Shown piece by piece: positions 29,911 to 40,535 of a DNA stretch of 47,143 nt; within the stretch, counting starts at the first letter, position 1; the number at the start of each line of letters is the position of its first letter. The stretch covers positions 1 through 47,143 of the forward strand of contig NZ_CALWJK010000011.1 in assembly GCF_944380975.1 (NCBI RefSeq), given 5' to 3'. The position numbers were made by a program, and so were the translations under genes. The notes under the pieces were generated by a model that had not been told where the DNA came from, searched no databases, and saw nothing but the letters and a program-made list of their open reading frames with translations. This stretch comes from an uncultured Agathobaculum sp. Its GTDB lineage: Bacteria > Bacillota > Clostridia > Oscillospirales > Butyricicoccaceae.

Positions 29911-31278
29911 ATGACGGTAGAACACGATATTTTGCAGGTCACGCCGCGGATCGAGGGGTTGGCGGCGCTTTGCGCAAGACATGACCGGATAGAGGCGTCG
30001 CTGTATAAAGAGTACGATGTCAAGCGCGGTCTGCGTGACCTGAATGGTGAAGGCGTGCTTGCGGGGTTGACCAACATATCAGATATCATCTCCAAAAAAG
30101 AGGAGAACGGGGAACTGGTTCCCTGTGACGGCGAACTGTATTATCGCGGCATCAAGATCAACGATTTGGTGCAGGGCTTCATACGGGACGGACGCAAGGG
30201 CTACGAGGAGGTTGCCTACCTGCTTCTTTTCGGTGAACTGCCGGACGCTGTGCGGCTGAGCGATTTTAAAAACCTGCTGGCGCAGGGACGTACGCTGCCG
30301 ACGAATTTCACGCGCGATGTCATTATGAAAGCACCGACGCATGATATGATGAACAGCCTTTCCCGCAGTGTGCTGACGCTGGCATCCTATGATAGCAATG
30401 CGGATGAGATCACACTGCCCAATGTGCTGCGGCAATGCCTTATGCTGATTTCAGTGTTCCCGATGCTTGCGGTCTATTCCTATCATGCGTATAATTATTA
30501 TGAGCGCGGCGAAAGCATGTATATTCACTATCCGTCGGACAGCTTATCCACGGCATCCAATTTCCTGCGTATGCTGCGTCCGGATATGCAGTATACCCCG
30601 CTGGAGGCCAGTGTGTTGGATTTGGCGCTTGTGCTGCACATGGAGCATGGCGGCGGCAATAACTCTTCGTTCACCACGCATGTGGTCACTTCCTCGGGAA
30701 CAGATACCTATTCTGCCATTTCAGCGGCGCTTGGTTCGCTCAAAGGGCCGAAGCACGGCGGCGCCAATTATAAGGTTGTGCAGATGTTTGAAGATCTGAA
30801 GAAAAACATCACGGATACGACCGACGAAGAAGCGGTTGCGGACTATCTGAGCCGTCTCCTGCGCCGGGAGGCGTTCGACCGCAAGGGTTTGATCTATGGC
30901 TTGGGTCACGCGGTTTATTCGATCTCTGATCCTCGTGCCGAGGTATTCAAGTCCTTTGTAGGGCAGCTGGCACATGAAAAGGGCAGGGATGCGGATTTTG
31001 CGCTGTACTCTCTGGTTGCGCGGCTCGCGCCTGAGGTCATTGCGCATGAGCGCCATATCTATAAAGGCGTTTCGGCAAATGTCGATTTTTATTCGGGCTT
31101 TGTATACTCCATGCTTGGCTTGCCGCCTGAACTGTATACGCCGGTGTTTGCAATCGCCCGTATCGTAGGCTGGAGTGCGCACCGACTGGAGGAACTGGTC
31201 AATACGGACAAGATTATTCGTCCGGCATATCGCTGTGTGCAGCCGCCAACCGGCTATGTGTCGCTAAAAGATCGTTGA
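29911..31278 (+). CDS. Citrate synthase
   Basis: A 455-residue citrate/2-methylcitrate synthase that condenses acetyl-CoA with oxaloacetate. The conserved sequence around the first active-site His (LHMEHGGGNNSSFTTHV), the SLKGPKHGGAN block, the GLGHAVY motif with the second His (about 320), and the C-terminal RIVGWSAHRLEEL segment are present. The N-terminal ~60 residues are an extension found in clostridial forms. In an anaerobe it feeds the oxidative branch to 2-oxoglutarate and glutamate. The next gene starts 29 bases later, so the two are probably co-transcribed. Confidence 0.93.
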   Translation: MTVEHDILQVTPRIEGLAALCARHDRIEASLYKEYDVKRGLRDLNGEGVLAGLTNISDIISKKEENGELVPCDGELYYRGIKINDLVQGFIRDGRKGYEEVAYLLLFGELPDAVRLSDFKNLLAQGRTLPTNFTRDVIMKAPTHDMMNSLSRSVLTLASYDSNADEITLPNVLRQCLMLISVFPMLAVYSYHAYNYYERGESMYIHYPSDSLSTASNFLRMLRPDMQYTPLEASVLDLALVLHMEHGGGNNSSFTTHVVTSSGTDTYSAISAALGSLKGPKHGGANYKVVQMFEDLKKNITDTTDEEAVADYLSRLLRREAFDRKGLIYGLGHAVYSISDPRAEVFKSFVGQLAHEKGRDADFALYSLVARLAPEVIAHERHIYKGVSANVDFYSGFVYSMLGLPPELYTPVFAIARIVGWSAHRLEELVNTDKIIRPAYRCVQPPTGYVSLKDR

Positions 31279-31307
31279 TGACAAAACTATAAACGGGAGG
31301 AAGAAAA

Positions 31308-32174
31308 ATGAAGTCAATCGGATTTATCGGCGTTGGTGTGATGGGGCGCTCCATGGTCAAAAATCTGCTCAAGGCAGGATATGAGGTGGCGGTTTATTCG
31401 CGTACCAAATCCAAACTGGAGGATTTTCTCAAAGAGAACAACGTCACATGGTGCGATTCTGTGGCGCAGTGCGCGTCGGGCAGAGATGCTGTTATCACAA
31501 TGGTGGGATACCCGAAGGATGTGGAGCAGGTTTATTTCGGACAGGAGGGCATCCTTGCGGCCGCTCAACCGGGTACGTATTTGATTGACATGACAACGAC
31601 CGACCCCAAACTGTCCGTTCGGATTTACGAAGAAGGCACAACAAGCGGCCTGCATACGTTGGATGCGCCGGTTTCGGGCGGCGACACGGGCGCGAAGAAC
31701 GGCACGCTGTCTATCATGGTCGGCGGACAGGAGGACGATTTCAAGGCCTGTCTGCCGCTCTTTGAGGCGATGGGCAAGCAGATCGTTTATGAAGGCCCTG
31801 CGGGTGCGGGACAGCATACCAAGATGGCCAATCAGATTGCGATTGCAGGTACGATCGCGGGCGTCAGCGAAGCGCTGGCATACGCCGAGCGGGCAGGATT
31901 GGATACGCAGAAGATGCTGGACAGCATTTCCAAGGGCGCAGCTGGTTCGTGGCAGATGGAAAACCTCATGCCCAAGATGATGCGGGAGGACTATGCGCCC
32001 GGATTTTTCCTCAAGCACTTCATCAAGGATATGAAGATCGCACAGGGACAGGGCTTTGGCTCGTTGCCCGTACTCGAGCGCGTCTGCACGATGTATGGCG
32101 ATTTGGAAGCCGAGGGCTTGGGTGATTTGGGCACACAGGCGCTCATCCGCTATTATCGTGGCAATAACGAGTAA
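31308..32174 (+). CDS. NAD(P)-dependent beta-hydroxyacid dehydrogenase
   Basis: A 288-residue enzyme of the 3-hydroxyisobutyrate dehydrogenase / tartronate semialdehyde reductase family. The dinucleotide loop is GFIGVGVMGRSM, the substrate loop is DAPVSGGDTGAKNGTLSIMVGG (in part), and the catalytic Lys sits in GAGQHTKMANQ. The C-terminal helical domain is complete. The exact substrate (3-hydroxyisobutyrate, glycerate or succinic semialdehyde) cannot be read from the sequence. GGGAGGAA precedes the start and a strong terminator follows. Confidence 0.9.
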   Translation: MKSIGFIGVGVMGRSMVKNLLKAGYEVAVYSRTKSKLEDFLKENNVTWCDSVAQCASGRDAVITMVGYPKDVEQVYFGQEGILAAAQPGTYLIDMTTTDPKLSVRIYEEGTTSGLHTLDAPVSGGDTGAKNGTLSIMVGGQEDDFKACLPLFEAMGKQIVYEGPAGAGQHTKMANQIAIAGTIAGVSEALAYAERAGLDTQKMLDSISKGAAGSWQMENLMPKMMREDYAPGFFLKHFIKDMKIAQGQGFGSLPVLERVCTMYGDLEAEGLGDLGTQALIRYYRGNNE

Positions 32175-32192
32175 AATCTGAGGGAAACAAAC

Positions 32193-32224
32193 AAAGGCTC
32201 GGAACCGAATGGTTCCGAGCCTTT
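32193..32224. terminator. Bidirectional terminator between the dehydrogenase and dnaJ
   Basis: A perfect 14-bp stem (AAAGGCTCGGAACC at 32193-32206 with 32211-32224) and a GAAT loop have T-rich sequence on both sides. Confidence 0.9.
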
Positions 32225-32241
32225 GTCTTATATTGCGGTGC

Positions 32242-33390
32242 TCAGTCGATATCGAGTGCGTCTTTCACCTTATCCCAAAAGCCTTTGCGCTTACTCTGGT
32301 TGTCATCGGTAGAGGATTCTTCAAATTCCCGCAGCAGCTTTTTCTGTTTTTCGGACAGATTTTTCGGCACTTCAATGCTTACACGGACGTACTGGTCGCC
32401 ACGGCCACGGCCGCTCACATTCTGGATGCCCTTGCCCTTCATGCGGAATACCGTGCCGGTCTGCGTGCCTTCCGGCACTTTGTATTCCACGCGACCGTCG
32501 ATAGTCGGCACCTGCAAGGTATCGCCCAGCGCTGCCTGCGTAAACGAGATCGGAATATCGACGTAAACGTCCTGTCCCTCACGTGTGAAAATCGGATGCG
32601 GACGAATGGAGATCGTCACAAACAGATCGCCAGCCGGGCCGCCGTTGATGCCTGCATTGCCCTGACCGCGTTGCTGGATGGATTGCCCTTCATCAATGCC
32701 AGCCGGGATATTGACCTTGAACTTGCGCGTCTTGCGCACACGCCCTGCGCCATTACACTTGCTGCACGGTTTTTTGATGATCTTGCCGGTGCCGCGGCAG
32801 TTCGGACATGCGCCCTGCGTCTGGAACATGCCAAGCGGCGTGCGCTGGGTTTGCGTTACGGTGCCGGTACCGCGGCAATTCGGGCAGGTCTCGGCGCTCG
32901 TGCCCTTGGCTGCGCCCGTACCGCCGCATTCGTCACAAGACTCGATGCGGTTGACGGAAATCTCTTTTTCGCAGCCAAATGCGGCTTCCTCAAACGAGAG
33001 GATAATGTTCTGCCGGATGGATTCGCCGCGCTGGGGGGCGTTGCGGCGCGAACTGCGTCCGCCGCCAAAGCCGCCGCCGAAGAAGGAGCCGAACAGGTCG
33101 CCCAGATCGCCCATGTCAAAGCCACCGAAGCCACCCGCACCTGCGCCGCCGCCATAGCTCGGGTCGACGCCGGCAAAGCCAAACTGGTCATATTTGGCGC
33201 GCTTATCCGCATCGGACAGCACTTCGTATGCCTCGTTGACTTCCTTGAATTTATCGGCAGCCTCCGGATTGTCTTTATTCAGGTCAGGGTGGTACTTGCG
33301 GGCGAGACGACGGTAAGCTTTTTTCAGCTCGTCCTCACTTGCGCCTTTCTGTACGCCAAGCACCTCGTAATAGTCTCTTTTATCAGCCAT
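32242..33390 (-). CDS. dnaJ: Chaperone DnaJ
   Basis: A 382-residue type I Hsp40. The J domain (residues 4-70) has the HPD motif in [10 protein letters not shown] that stimulates the DnaK ATPase. A Gly/Phe-rich linker follows (about 75-110). The zinc-finger domain has four CxxCxGxG repeats ([32 protein letters not shown], about 150-215). A C-terminal substrate-binding domain completes it. It is the last gene of the hrcA operon, 77 bases after dnaK, with a long hairpin between them that may set relative expression. Confidence 0.97.
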   Translation of the reverse strand: MADKRDYYEVLGVQKGASEDELKKAYRRLARKYHPDLNKDNPEAADKFKEVNEAYEVLSDADKRAKYDQFGFAGVDPSYGGGAGAGGFGGFDMGDLGDLFGSFFGGGFGGGRSSRRNAPQRGESIRQNIILSFEEAAFGCEKEISVNRIESCDECGGTGAAKGTSAETCPNCRGTGTVTQTQRTPLGMFQTQGACPNCRGTGKIIKKPCSKCNGAGRVRKTRKFKVNIPAGIDEGQSIQQRGQGNAGINGGPAGDLFVTISIRPHPIFTREGQDVYVDIPISFTQAALGDTLQVPTIDGRVEYKVPEGTQTGTVFRMKGKGIQNVSGRGRGDQYVRVSIEVPKNLSEKQKKLLREFEESSTDDNQSKRKGFWDKVKDALDID

Positions 33391-33417
33391 TGTGATCCCT
33401 CAAATAATGGAAAATAG

Positions 33418-33462
33418 CATGCCGCAGGGCGGAACGGATACCGTTCCGCCCCACGCGGCATG
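33418..33462 (-). terminator. Long interrupted hairpin between dnaK and dnaJ
   Basis: The outer stem CATGCCGC (33418-33425) pairs with 33455-33462, and the inner stem GGGCGGAACGG (33427-33437) pairs with 33441-33451. There is no T-run, so partial termination or mRNA processing is more likely than full termination. Confidence 0.55.
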
Positions 33463-33467
33463 GATAA

Positions 33468-35357
<1,890 letters not shown>

Positions 35358-35906
35358 TTAGTTGGCCACCTTGACCATTGCATGGCGGATGACCTTATCG
35401 CCGATCTGAAAGCCCTGCTGGAACACTTCGGCAATTTGGTTTTCGCCAAACGCTTCATCCTCCACATGCATTACAGCGTTGTGGAAATTCGGGTCGAAGG
35501 CCGTGCCTGCGGATGCCTCGATGATCGTGACATTGATGCTCTTGAGGCTTTCGACCAGCTGGGTCATGGTCAGTTCCACGCCCTTTTTGTATTCCGCGTC
35601 TGCGGTTTCTGCTTTGATCGCTCGTTCGAGGTTGTCGTAGGTCGGCAGCAACGCCTTCACCGCGTGGCTGACCGCATCGTTATAAGACTGCTCGCGTTCG
35701 CGTTGGCTGCGTTTGCGGAAGTTGTCATATTCCGCAGCCATGCGCAGGAAACGGTCATTGAGATCGTCGAACTTGGCCTTCCAGTCCTCGGTGGGCTGTG
35801 CAGCTGCCTCTTCGCTTACGTTGTTTTCAGCAGCGGTTTCCGCTTCCTGTTGTGCAGCCGCCGTCTGTTCCGCTTCGGCAGCTTCAGGCTGTTTCTTTTT
35901 GCTCAT
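35358..35906 (-). CDS. grpE: Nucleotide exchange factor GrpE
   Basis: A 182-residue protein with an acidic, Ala/Gln-rich disordered N-terminus (1-40), a long coiled coil (about 40-95, containing DRFLRMAAEYDNFRKRSQRE) and a C-terminal beta-domain (VIEASAGTAFDPNFHNAVMH, QQGFQIGDKVIRHAMVKVAN). It releases ADP from DnaK. It lies 30 bases after hrcA and 45 before dnaK in the heat-shock operon. Confidence 0.96.
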   Translation of the reverse strand: MSKKKQPEAAEAEQTAAAQQEAETAAENNVSEEAAAQPTEDWKAKFDDLNDRFLRMAAEYDNFRKRSQREREQSYNDAVSHAVKALLPTYDNLERAIKAETADAEYKKGVELTMTQLVESLKSINVTIIEASAGTAFDPNFHNAVMHVEDEAFGENQIAEVFQQGFQIGDKVIRHAMVKVAN

Positions 35907-35936
35907 ATTGTTTTGATGCCTCCATTTGCAGGGAAA

Positions 35937-36983
35937 TCAGGAATTCCCGTCTTTTTCATCCAAAAAGGTTTCCGCAATCAGCTTGTTCAGCCCCTTTGCG
36001 AAGCGGCTGAGCTGCGCGGACAACTTGGCGTAATCCATTCGGGTCGGTCCAACAATGCCGATCGCACCTTGTCCGATGTGGCCGATATCGTATTTTGCGT
36101 AAATCGCGGAAGTTTCACGCAGGGGATTTGCCCCGTTTTCCGGTCCGATAAAGAACTGGATTCCGTCGATCTTGCGTGTGGCCGGCAGCAGATGCTTCCG
36201 GTCGTCCTCCATGTAATCGAGCAGCGCCTGCGCTTTATGCAGGTCGCGATACTCGGGGAAACGCAGCAGTTTGTTGGTGCCCTCCAGAAAGACTTTTTGG
36301 TCGCTCAGCTCTTCAATCAGCTCTGCAATGTATTCGGCAACCGGTGCCAGCAGCGCGGAAAGACCAGCGGCGCGGCGCACAATGTCGAAGCGCTCTGCCG
36401 TAATATGGCTAAGCGGCAGGCCGGTCAAGGTCTGGTTGAGCACATAAGTGAGCAATTCGGTTTCGTCTTTGGAAACATCGGCCATTGTGCGCACCATTTT
36501 ATTTTTGACCGTGCCGGAATCTGTAACAACCACAATGACAAAGTTCATTTTGTCCACCGGGATGATCTCAAATTGTCGTATGGAAATTTGGGTCAGCGCC
36601 GGGGTGATGGCAACAGATGCATAATTGGTCAGGCTGGAGATCAGCTTGCCGGCCTCTTGGATGAGACGGTCAAGCTCCCGCACCTTGGTCTGCATCATGG
36701 TTTGCAGCGGTGCGTCATCCTCGCCGGTGTCCGTCGGCAGTTCCATCAGCTCATCCACATACAGCCGGTAGCCTTGCGGAGAAGGAATGCGTCCGGCAGA
36801 GGTATGCGGTTTTTCCAGATACCCCATTTCCTCCAGTTCACTCATTTCGTTGCGAATGGTGGCGGAAGAGAAGGGGAGGGAATGCCCTTCGGTCAGTGCC
36901 TTGGAGCCAACCGGCTCGGCAGTGCGAATATAGTCACCGATGATTGCTTTTAGGATTTGCTTTTTTCGCTCGGACAATTCCAC
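35937..36983 (-). CDS. hrcA: Heat-inducible transcription repressor HrcA
   Basis: A 348-residue repressor of class I heat-shock genes. The N-terminal winged helix (ELSERKKQILKAIIGDYI, EPVGSKAL, SSATIRNEMSELEEMGYL) binds the CIRCE operator, and the GAF-like C-terminal part contains HTSAGRIPSPQGYRLYVDEL. I chose the GTG at 36983 because AAAGGAG stands nine bases upstream; the open frame to 37016 would start inside CIRCE. It is the first gene of the operon and autoregulated. Confidence 0.95.
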   Translation of the reverse strand: MELSERKKQILKAIIGDYIRTAEPVGSKALTEGHSLPFSSATIRNEMSELEEMGYLEKPHTSAGRIPSPQGYRLYVDELMELPTDTGEDDAPLQTMMQTKVRELDRLIQEAGKLISSLTNYASVAITPALTQISIRQFEIIPVDKMNFVIVVVTDSGTVKNKMVRTMADVSKDETELLTYVLNQTLTGLPLSHITAERFDIVRRAAGLSALLAPVAEYIAELIEELSDQKVFLEGTNKLLRFPEYRDLHKAQALLDYMEDDRKHLLPATRKIDGIQFFIGPENGANPLRETSAIYAKYDIGHIGQGAIGIVGPTRMDYAKLSAQLSRFAKGLNKLIAETFLDEKDGNS

Positions 36984-37009
36984 CGAACCTGACTCCTTTC
37001 TGTTCGGGT

Positions 37010-37036
37010 TTAGCACTCATCCTTCCTGAGTGCTAA
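37010..37036. promoter_or_regulatory. CIRCE operator
   Basis: TTAGCACTC (37010-37018), a 9-base spacer and GAGTGCTAA (37028-37036) match the CIRCE consensus exactly. It lies just downstream of the hrcA promoter. Confidence 0.97.
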
Positions 37037-37040
37037 ACTT

Positions 37041-37069
37041 AATTTACCACCCCACGGCAGCAAAGTCAA
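37041..37069 (-). promoter_or_regulatory. Sigma-A promoter of the hrcA operon
   Basis: On the minus strand, TTGACT (37064-37069) and TAAATT (37041-37046) are 17 bases apart, directly in front of CIRCE. Confidence 0.82.
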
Positions 37070-37173
37070 GTGCCGTTTATGAATATTTTGTTAAATGATG
37101 CACCTGTTTTTGTCACATGGCAGAGGGGAGTGCCAATGTCGGAAAGTGGACTGGAGAATCCAGCGTATTATGT

Positions 37174-37202
37174 TTGCTTTTCAAACGGTAAAATGATATG
37201 AT
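37174..37202 (+). promoter_or_regulatory. Promoter of the first Gfo/Idh/MocA gene
   Basis: TTGCTT (37174-37179) and TATGAT (37197-37202) are 17 bases apart, upstream of AGAAGGAG and the start at 37277. Confidence 0.65.
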
Positions 37203-37276
37203 AGTATATGGAGAAAAACGGCAGTCGGCCGTGAGAGAGAGAAATATATTCTCAGAAAAGAAGGAGACAAAATCAC

Positions 37277-38296
37277 ATGAAAGAAGTAAAAACCGGTATT
37301 GTTGGCCTGGGCCGTCTGGGCGCAGTGCATGCGGAAAATCTGGCGTTTAAGATCCCAGGATGCCGATTGGTTGCTGCGTGTTCGCTGGAACAGAAAGAGC
37401 TGGATTGGGCAAAAGAATATCTCAAGGTCGATTTTGTAACAACCGATTACAAAAAGATGGTAGATGAGGCGGATATTGAAGCCGTGGTTATCGTTTCCTC
37501 CTCGCCGGAGCACTGCTGGATGATCGAGTATGCGCTGGATGCTGGCAAGCATGTATTCACGGATAAGCCGCTCGGCTGCTCTCTGGAGGAATGCAAGCGT
37601 GCGGAGGCTGCGGTAGAGCGCCACCCGGATAAGGTGTTCTTCTTAGGATTTATGCGTCGTTACGACCCGTCTTATGCAGATGCAAAGGCGAAGATCGACG
37701 CCGGTGAAATAGGCAAACCCTATCTGGTCAAAGCAACTGGTCTGGATCCGGAAGCGCTGGTTGAGAGCTGCATCAAGTTCTCTAAGACTTCGGGCGGCAT
37801 CTTCATTGATGCGGCGTCGCATGACATCGACTTGATGCGCTGGTTCCTCGGCGGTGAGGTGACCGAAGTATATGCGGCAGGCACAACGTTTAAGCATCCC
37901 GAATTTGCTGAGAATGGCGATACCGAGACCGGCATGGCAATGCTCAAGTTCGATAATGGTACGGTGGCGTTTTTGCATGTCGGCCGTACAGCGCCGCATG
38001 GTTATCACACCGAAACGGAAATCGTTGCGACAGATGGTCATATCCGCGTAGCTGGCGTACCGTGGAAGGATCGCGTCATGGTATACGACCAGTACGGCGC
38101 ACGGCAGGAGATCATCGAAAACTTCCCGCAGCGCTTCGCAGAAGCGTATCTGTTGGAAATGGTAGATTTTATTGACTGCATTCAGAAGGATCGTAAGCCG
38201 GAACTGACCGTATATGACGGCACCAAAGCAACGGTTGTCACCTATGCGATCACGGATTCTTTCCACAGCGGCAAGGCTGTCAAAGTGGAATATTGA
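37277..38296 (+). CDS. Gfo/Idh/MocA-family dehydrogenase, probably inositol-related
   Basis: A 339-residue NAD(P)-dependent oxidoreductase. The Rossmann loop is GIVGLGRLGAVHAEN. The family motif DKPLG (the usual EKP, here with Asp) holds the catalytic Lys, and GFMRRYDPSY, then GGIFIDAASHDIDLMRWFLGG, contain the active-site Asp and His. Overall character is close to inositol dehydrogenases, perhaps of the scyllo-inositol type. It faces a second dehydrogenase (38350-39354) across a shared terminator and lies beside a sugar ABC transporter, which supports a role in cyclitol or sugar use. Substrate is inferred only. Confidence 0.85.
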   Translation: MKEVKTGIVGLGRLGAVHAENLAFKIPGCRLVAACSLEQKELDWAKEYLKVDFVTTDYKKMVDEADIEAVVIVSSSPEHCWMIEYALDAGKHVFTDKPLGCSLEECKRAEAAVERHPDKVFFLGFMRRYDPSYADAKAKIDAGEIGKPYLVKATGLDPEALVESCIKFSKTSGGIFIDAASHDIDLMRWFLGGEVTEVYAAGTTFKHPEFAENGDTETGMAMLKFDNGTVAFLHVGRTAPHGYHTETEIVATDGHIRVAGVPWKDRVMVYDQYGARQEIIENFPQRFAEAYLLEMVDFIDCIQKDRKPELTVYDGTKATVVTYAITDSFHSGKAVKVEY

Positions 38297-38314
38297 TTGG
38301 TCTATTTATATAGC

Positions 38315-38348
38315 AGCAGCCCCGCGCTTGAGCGCGGGGCTGCTTTTT
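38315..38348. terminator. Bidirectional terminator between the two dehydrogenase genes
   Basis: A perfect 13-bp stem (AGCAGCCCCGCGC at 38315-38327 with 38332-38344) and a TTGA loop are followed by TTTTAT. Confidence 0.92.
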
Positions 38349-38349
38349 A

Positions 38350-39354
38350 TCATTTATACAGATCAGGCTTATCCATCATTTCAATGGGGAGGAATTGACC
38401 GGTGCCGCGCGAACGGTTGAGCGCATCCGCCGCAACGCAGGCAGCATAGCCATCCCAAGCGGACGGACCAGTCGGGCCACCTGCAGCCAACGCTTTGACC
38501 CATTCGGTCAACTCGATATCATAGGCTTCGATGAAGCGATCCTTCCAGTCGGTCAGGATGGGGAAGGAGCGGGTTGCGTTTGCGCGTTTGACAACAGCAT
38601 ACGGGTCAGGGAGATTGACCGTGCCTTTTTCGCATACAACCTGACACTGAATATCATAGCCGTAAGCATCGGCAACCTGCACTTCTACGTCAATACGTGC
38701 GCCCGACTGGGTTTCGAGCAGCACGATCTGTGGATTATCGTAGCCCTTGGTTGAGCAGGCAGACTGCCGTACCTTGAGCACTTGTCCGTTTGCATATTCA
38801 TCGGAAAGCAGCCAGCGGCAGATATCCAGCTCATGAATGGCAACATTGGATACGCCCATTTCGGTCTGGAAGCCGTCCGGCTGGGACACGTTGCGATGGC
38901 AAGCATGGATCATCAGCGGTGCGCCAAGTTCGCCGGAGTCAATGATCCGCTTCATTTCGGCATAGCCACGGTCATAGCGACGCATAAAACCGACCTGTAC
39001 CAGGCGCTTGCCGTGAGTCACTTCTGCTTGGATGATTTTTTCGCAGTCAGCTGCGTTTTGTGCAAGCGGCTTTTCGCAGAACACATATTTACCGTGCTTG
39101 AGACATTCTAGAACATAACCAGCGTGACTGGGATCAGAAGAAGCGATAAGGACGGCATGTACTTCGGGAGCGGCGATCAGTTCTTCGCCGGTTGCGTAAG
39201 CGCGTAAGCCTGCGTATTGCGCTGCGGTTTTGCGAGCAGCTTCTTCCAAATAATCGGCGCAGGCGACAACCTGACAGCCGGGAACCAGATCGTGCAGGCG
39301 GCGGATATGATCGCGGCCAATGGCGCCGCAGCCGATCACACCAATATTCAACAT
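38350..39354 (-). CDS. iolG: Inositol 2-dehydrogenase-like protein (Gfo/Idh/MocA family)
   Basis: A 334-residue protein starting MLNIGVIGCGAIGRDH, with AAAGGAG upstream; the longer frame to 39426 lacks a site. Motifs are CEKPLAQ with the catalytic Lys, GFMRRYDRGYAEMK, HACHRN, SNVAIHELDICRWLL with the active-site Asp and His, and DIQCQVVCEKGTVNLPDP near the end. These are close to myo-inositol 2-dehydrogenase (IolG), which oxidises myo-inositol to scyllo-inosose with NAD. Together with the transporter and the IolE/IolI-like TIM barrel nearby it suggests uptake and use of inositol or a related cyclitol. Confidence 0.88.
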   Translation of the reverse strand: MLNIGVIGCGAIGRDHIRRLHDLVPGCQVVACADYLEEAARKTAAQYAGLRAYATGEELIAAPEVHAVLIASSDPSHAGYVLECLKHGKYVFCEKPLAQNAADCEKIIQAEVTHGKRLVQVGFMRRYDRGYAEMKRIIDSGELGAPLMIHACHRNVSQPDGFQTEMGVSNVAIHELDICRWLLSDEYANGQVLKVRQSACSTKGYDNPQIVLLETQSGARIDVEVQVADAYGYDIQCQVVCEKGTVNLPDPYAVVKRANATRSFPILTDWKDRFIEAYDIELTEWVKALAAGGPTGPSAWDGYAACVAADALNRSRGTGQFLPIEMMDKPDLYK

Positions 39355-39503
39355 GTAAAATCTCTCCTTTGGAAGTAAATTAAAAAACAACAAAATAATA
39401 TGACAATAAAGTGAAACAGGATTCAAGAGAAAAGATGACTTTTGGCAAAAGTGCAGGACAGCCTATTCGCATCAAGAAACAGGCAATAGAGGCTGTGAAG
39501 TGG

Positions 39504-39531
39504 AAAAGGCTGCCGCAAACGGCAGCCTTTT
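39504..39531 (-). terminator. Terminator after the ABC transporter operon
   Basis: A 12-bp stem (AAAAGGCTGCCG at 39504-39515 with 39520-39531) and a 4-base loop lie just after the permease stop. Confidence 0.88.
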
Positions 39532-39551
39532 CAGTGTATGAAAATGAGTAA

Positions 39552-40535
39552 TTACTTTGCGGCCAGACGGCGAGCCTTTGCTTCCATATGCTCACGAGTA
39601 ACGTCGAGCAGAACGGCGCCGATGATAACCAGGCCGAGAACCAGGTTCTGTACTGCCGAGGAAACGGACAGCAGCGAGAAGCCGTTACGCAGAACCGCGA
39701 TGATCAGCGCACCGAGCATGGTGCCGATCATGGTGCCCTTACCGCCCATGAAGGACGCGCCGCCGATGATGCACGCTGCGATTGCGTCGGTATCGTACGG
39801 CTGGGTTGCGTTAACGCCGTTGCAGATGCCGGAACGGCCGATCGAAACGATACCAGCCAGCGCCGCCATGAAGCCGGACAGCGCGTAGCAGAAGGTCAGC
39901 ACATTTGCAGAGTTGATACCGGACAGGCGAGCTGCTTCCGGGTTGCCGCCGCAGCAGTAGATCGAGCGGCCCAGCGAAGTGCGGGTCAGCAGGATGTGCA
40001 TGATAATGTAGATTACGATAACAACGATGAAGCTAACCGGGAAGCCGCCAACCGTAGCGGAGCCGAGCCACATGACACCGTCCAGACCGGAGAATGAAAC
40101 CATCTGGGAACCGGTTACAATTAGTGCTGCACCCCAAAGTACGTTCTTCATACCAAGGGTGGAAACGAAGGGGTGGGGCAGGTGCAGGCGGGTCAGCATC
40201 ATGCCGTTGATCCAGCCGATCAGCGTGCCGGCTACGATCGCAACAATCAGCAGCACAACCGAATTGGTCATGCCCTTCTGTACCAGCATACCGGCAAGGC
40301 AGGCGCAGAACGTTGCGTTTGCACCAACCGAAAGGTCGATACCGGCGGTGATCAGGCAGAGCAGCATGCCGGTGGAAACCAGTGCGTTAAACGATGTCTG
40401 CTTGAGAACCGACATCAGGTTGGAATACTTGAAAAAGTTGGGCGATGCGATCGTCAGTACGATGCAAAGGATCAACAATGCGCCGAACGTACCAGCATAC
40501 GTCATTAAATTGCTGGACTTTTTCGTTTTAGTCAT
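39552..40535 (-). CDS. Sugar ABC transporter permease (RbsC/YjfF-like)
   Basis: A 327-residue membrane protein with about eight to ten hydrophobic helices and the family features STGMLLCLITAGIDLSVGA, FVSTLGMKNVLWGAALI and GGASFMGGKGTMIGTMLGALII. It is the transmembrane channel of a ribose/inositol-type importer. Its start overlaps the ATPase gene by eight bases, so the two are translationally coupled. Confidence 0.94.
   Translation of the reverse strand: MTKTKKSSNLMTYAGTFGALLILCIVLTIASPNFFKYSNLMSVLKQTSFNALVSTGMLLCLITAGIDLSVGANATFCACLAGMLVQKGMTNSVVLLIVAIVAGTLIGWINGMMLTRLHLPHPFVSTLGMKNVLWGAALIVTGSQMVSFSGLDGVMWLGSATVGGFPVSFIVVIVIYIIMHILLTRTSLGRSIYCCGGNPEAARLSGINSANVLTFCYALSGFMAALAGIVSIGRSGICNGVNATQPYDTDAIAACIIGGASFMGGKGTMIGTMLGALIIAVLRNGFSLLSVSSAVQNLVLGLVIIGAVLLDVTREHMEAKARRLAAK

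Noticed and set aside
33418-33462. Full terminator separating dnaJ from the hrcA operon
   Set aside because: The hairpin lacks a T-run, dnaJ has no promoter of its own visible in the gap, and the order hrcA-grpE-dnaK-dnaJ is usual for one operon.
36984-37016. HrcA start at GTG 37016
   Set aside because: It lies within the CIRCE operator and lacks a ribosome binding site; GTG 36983 has AAAGGAG at proper spacing and the family N-terminus.
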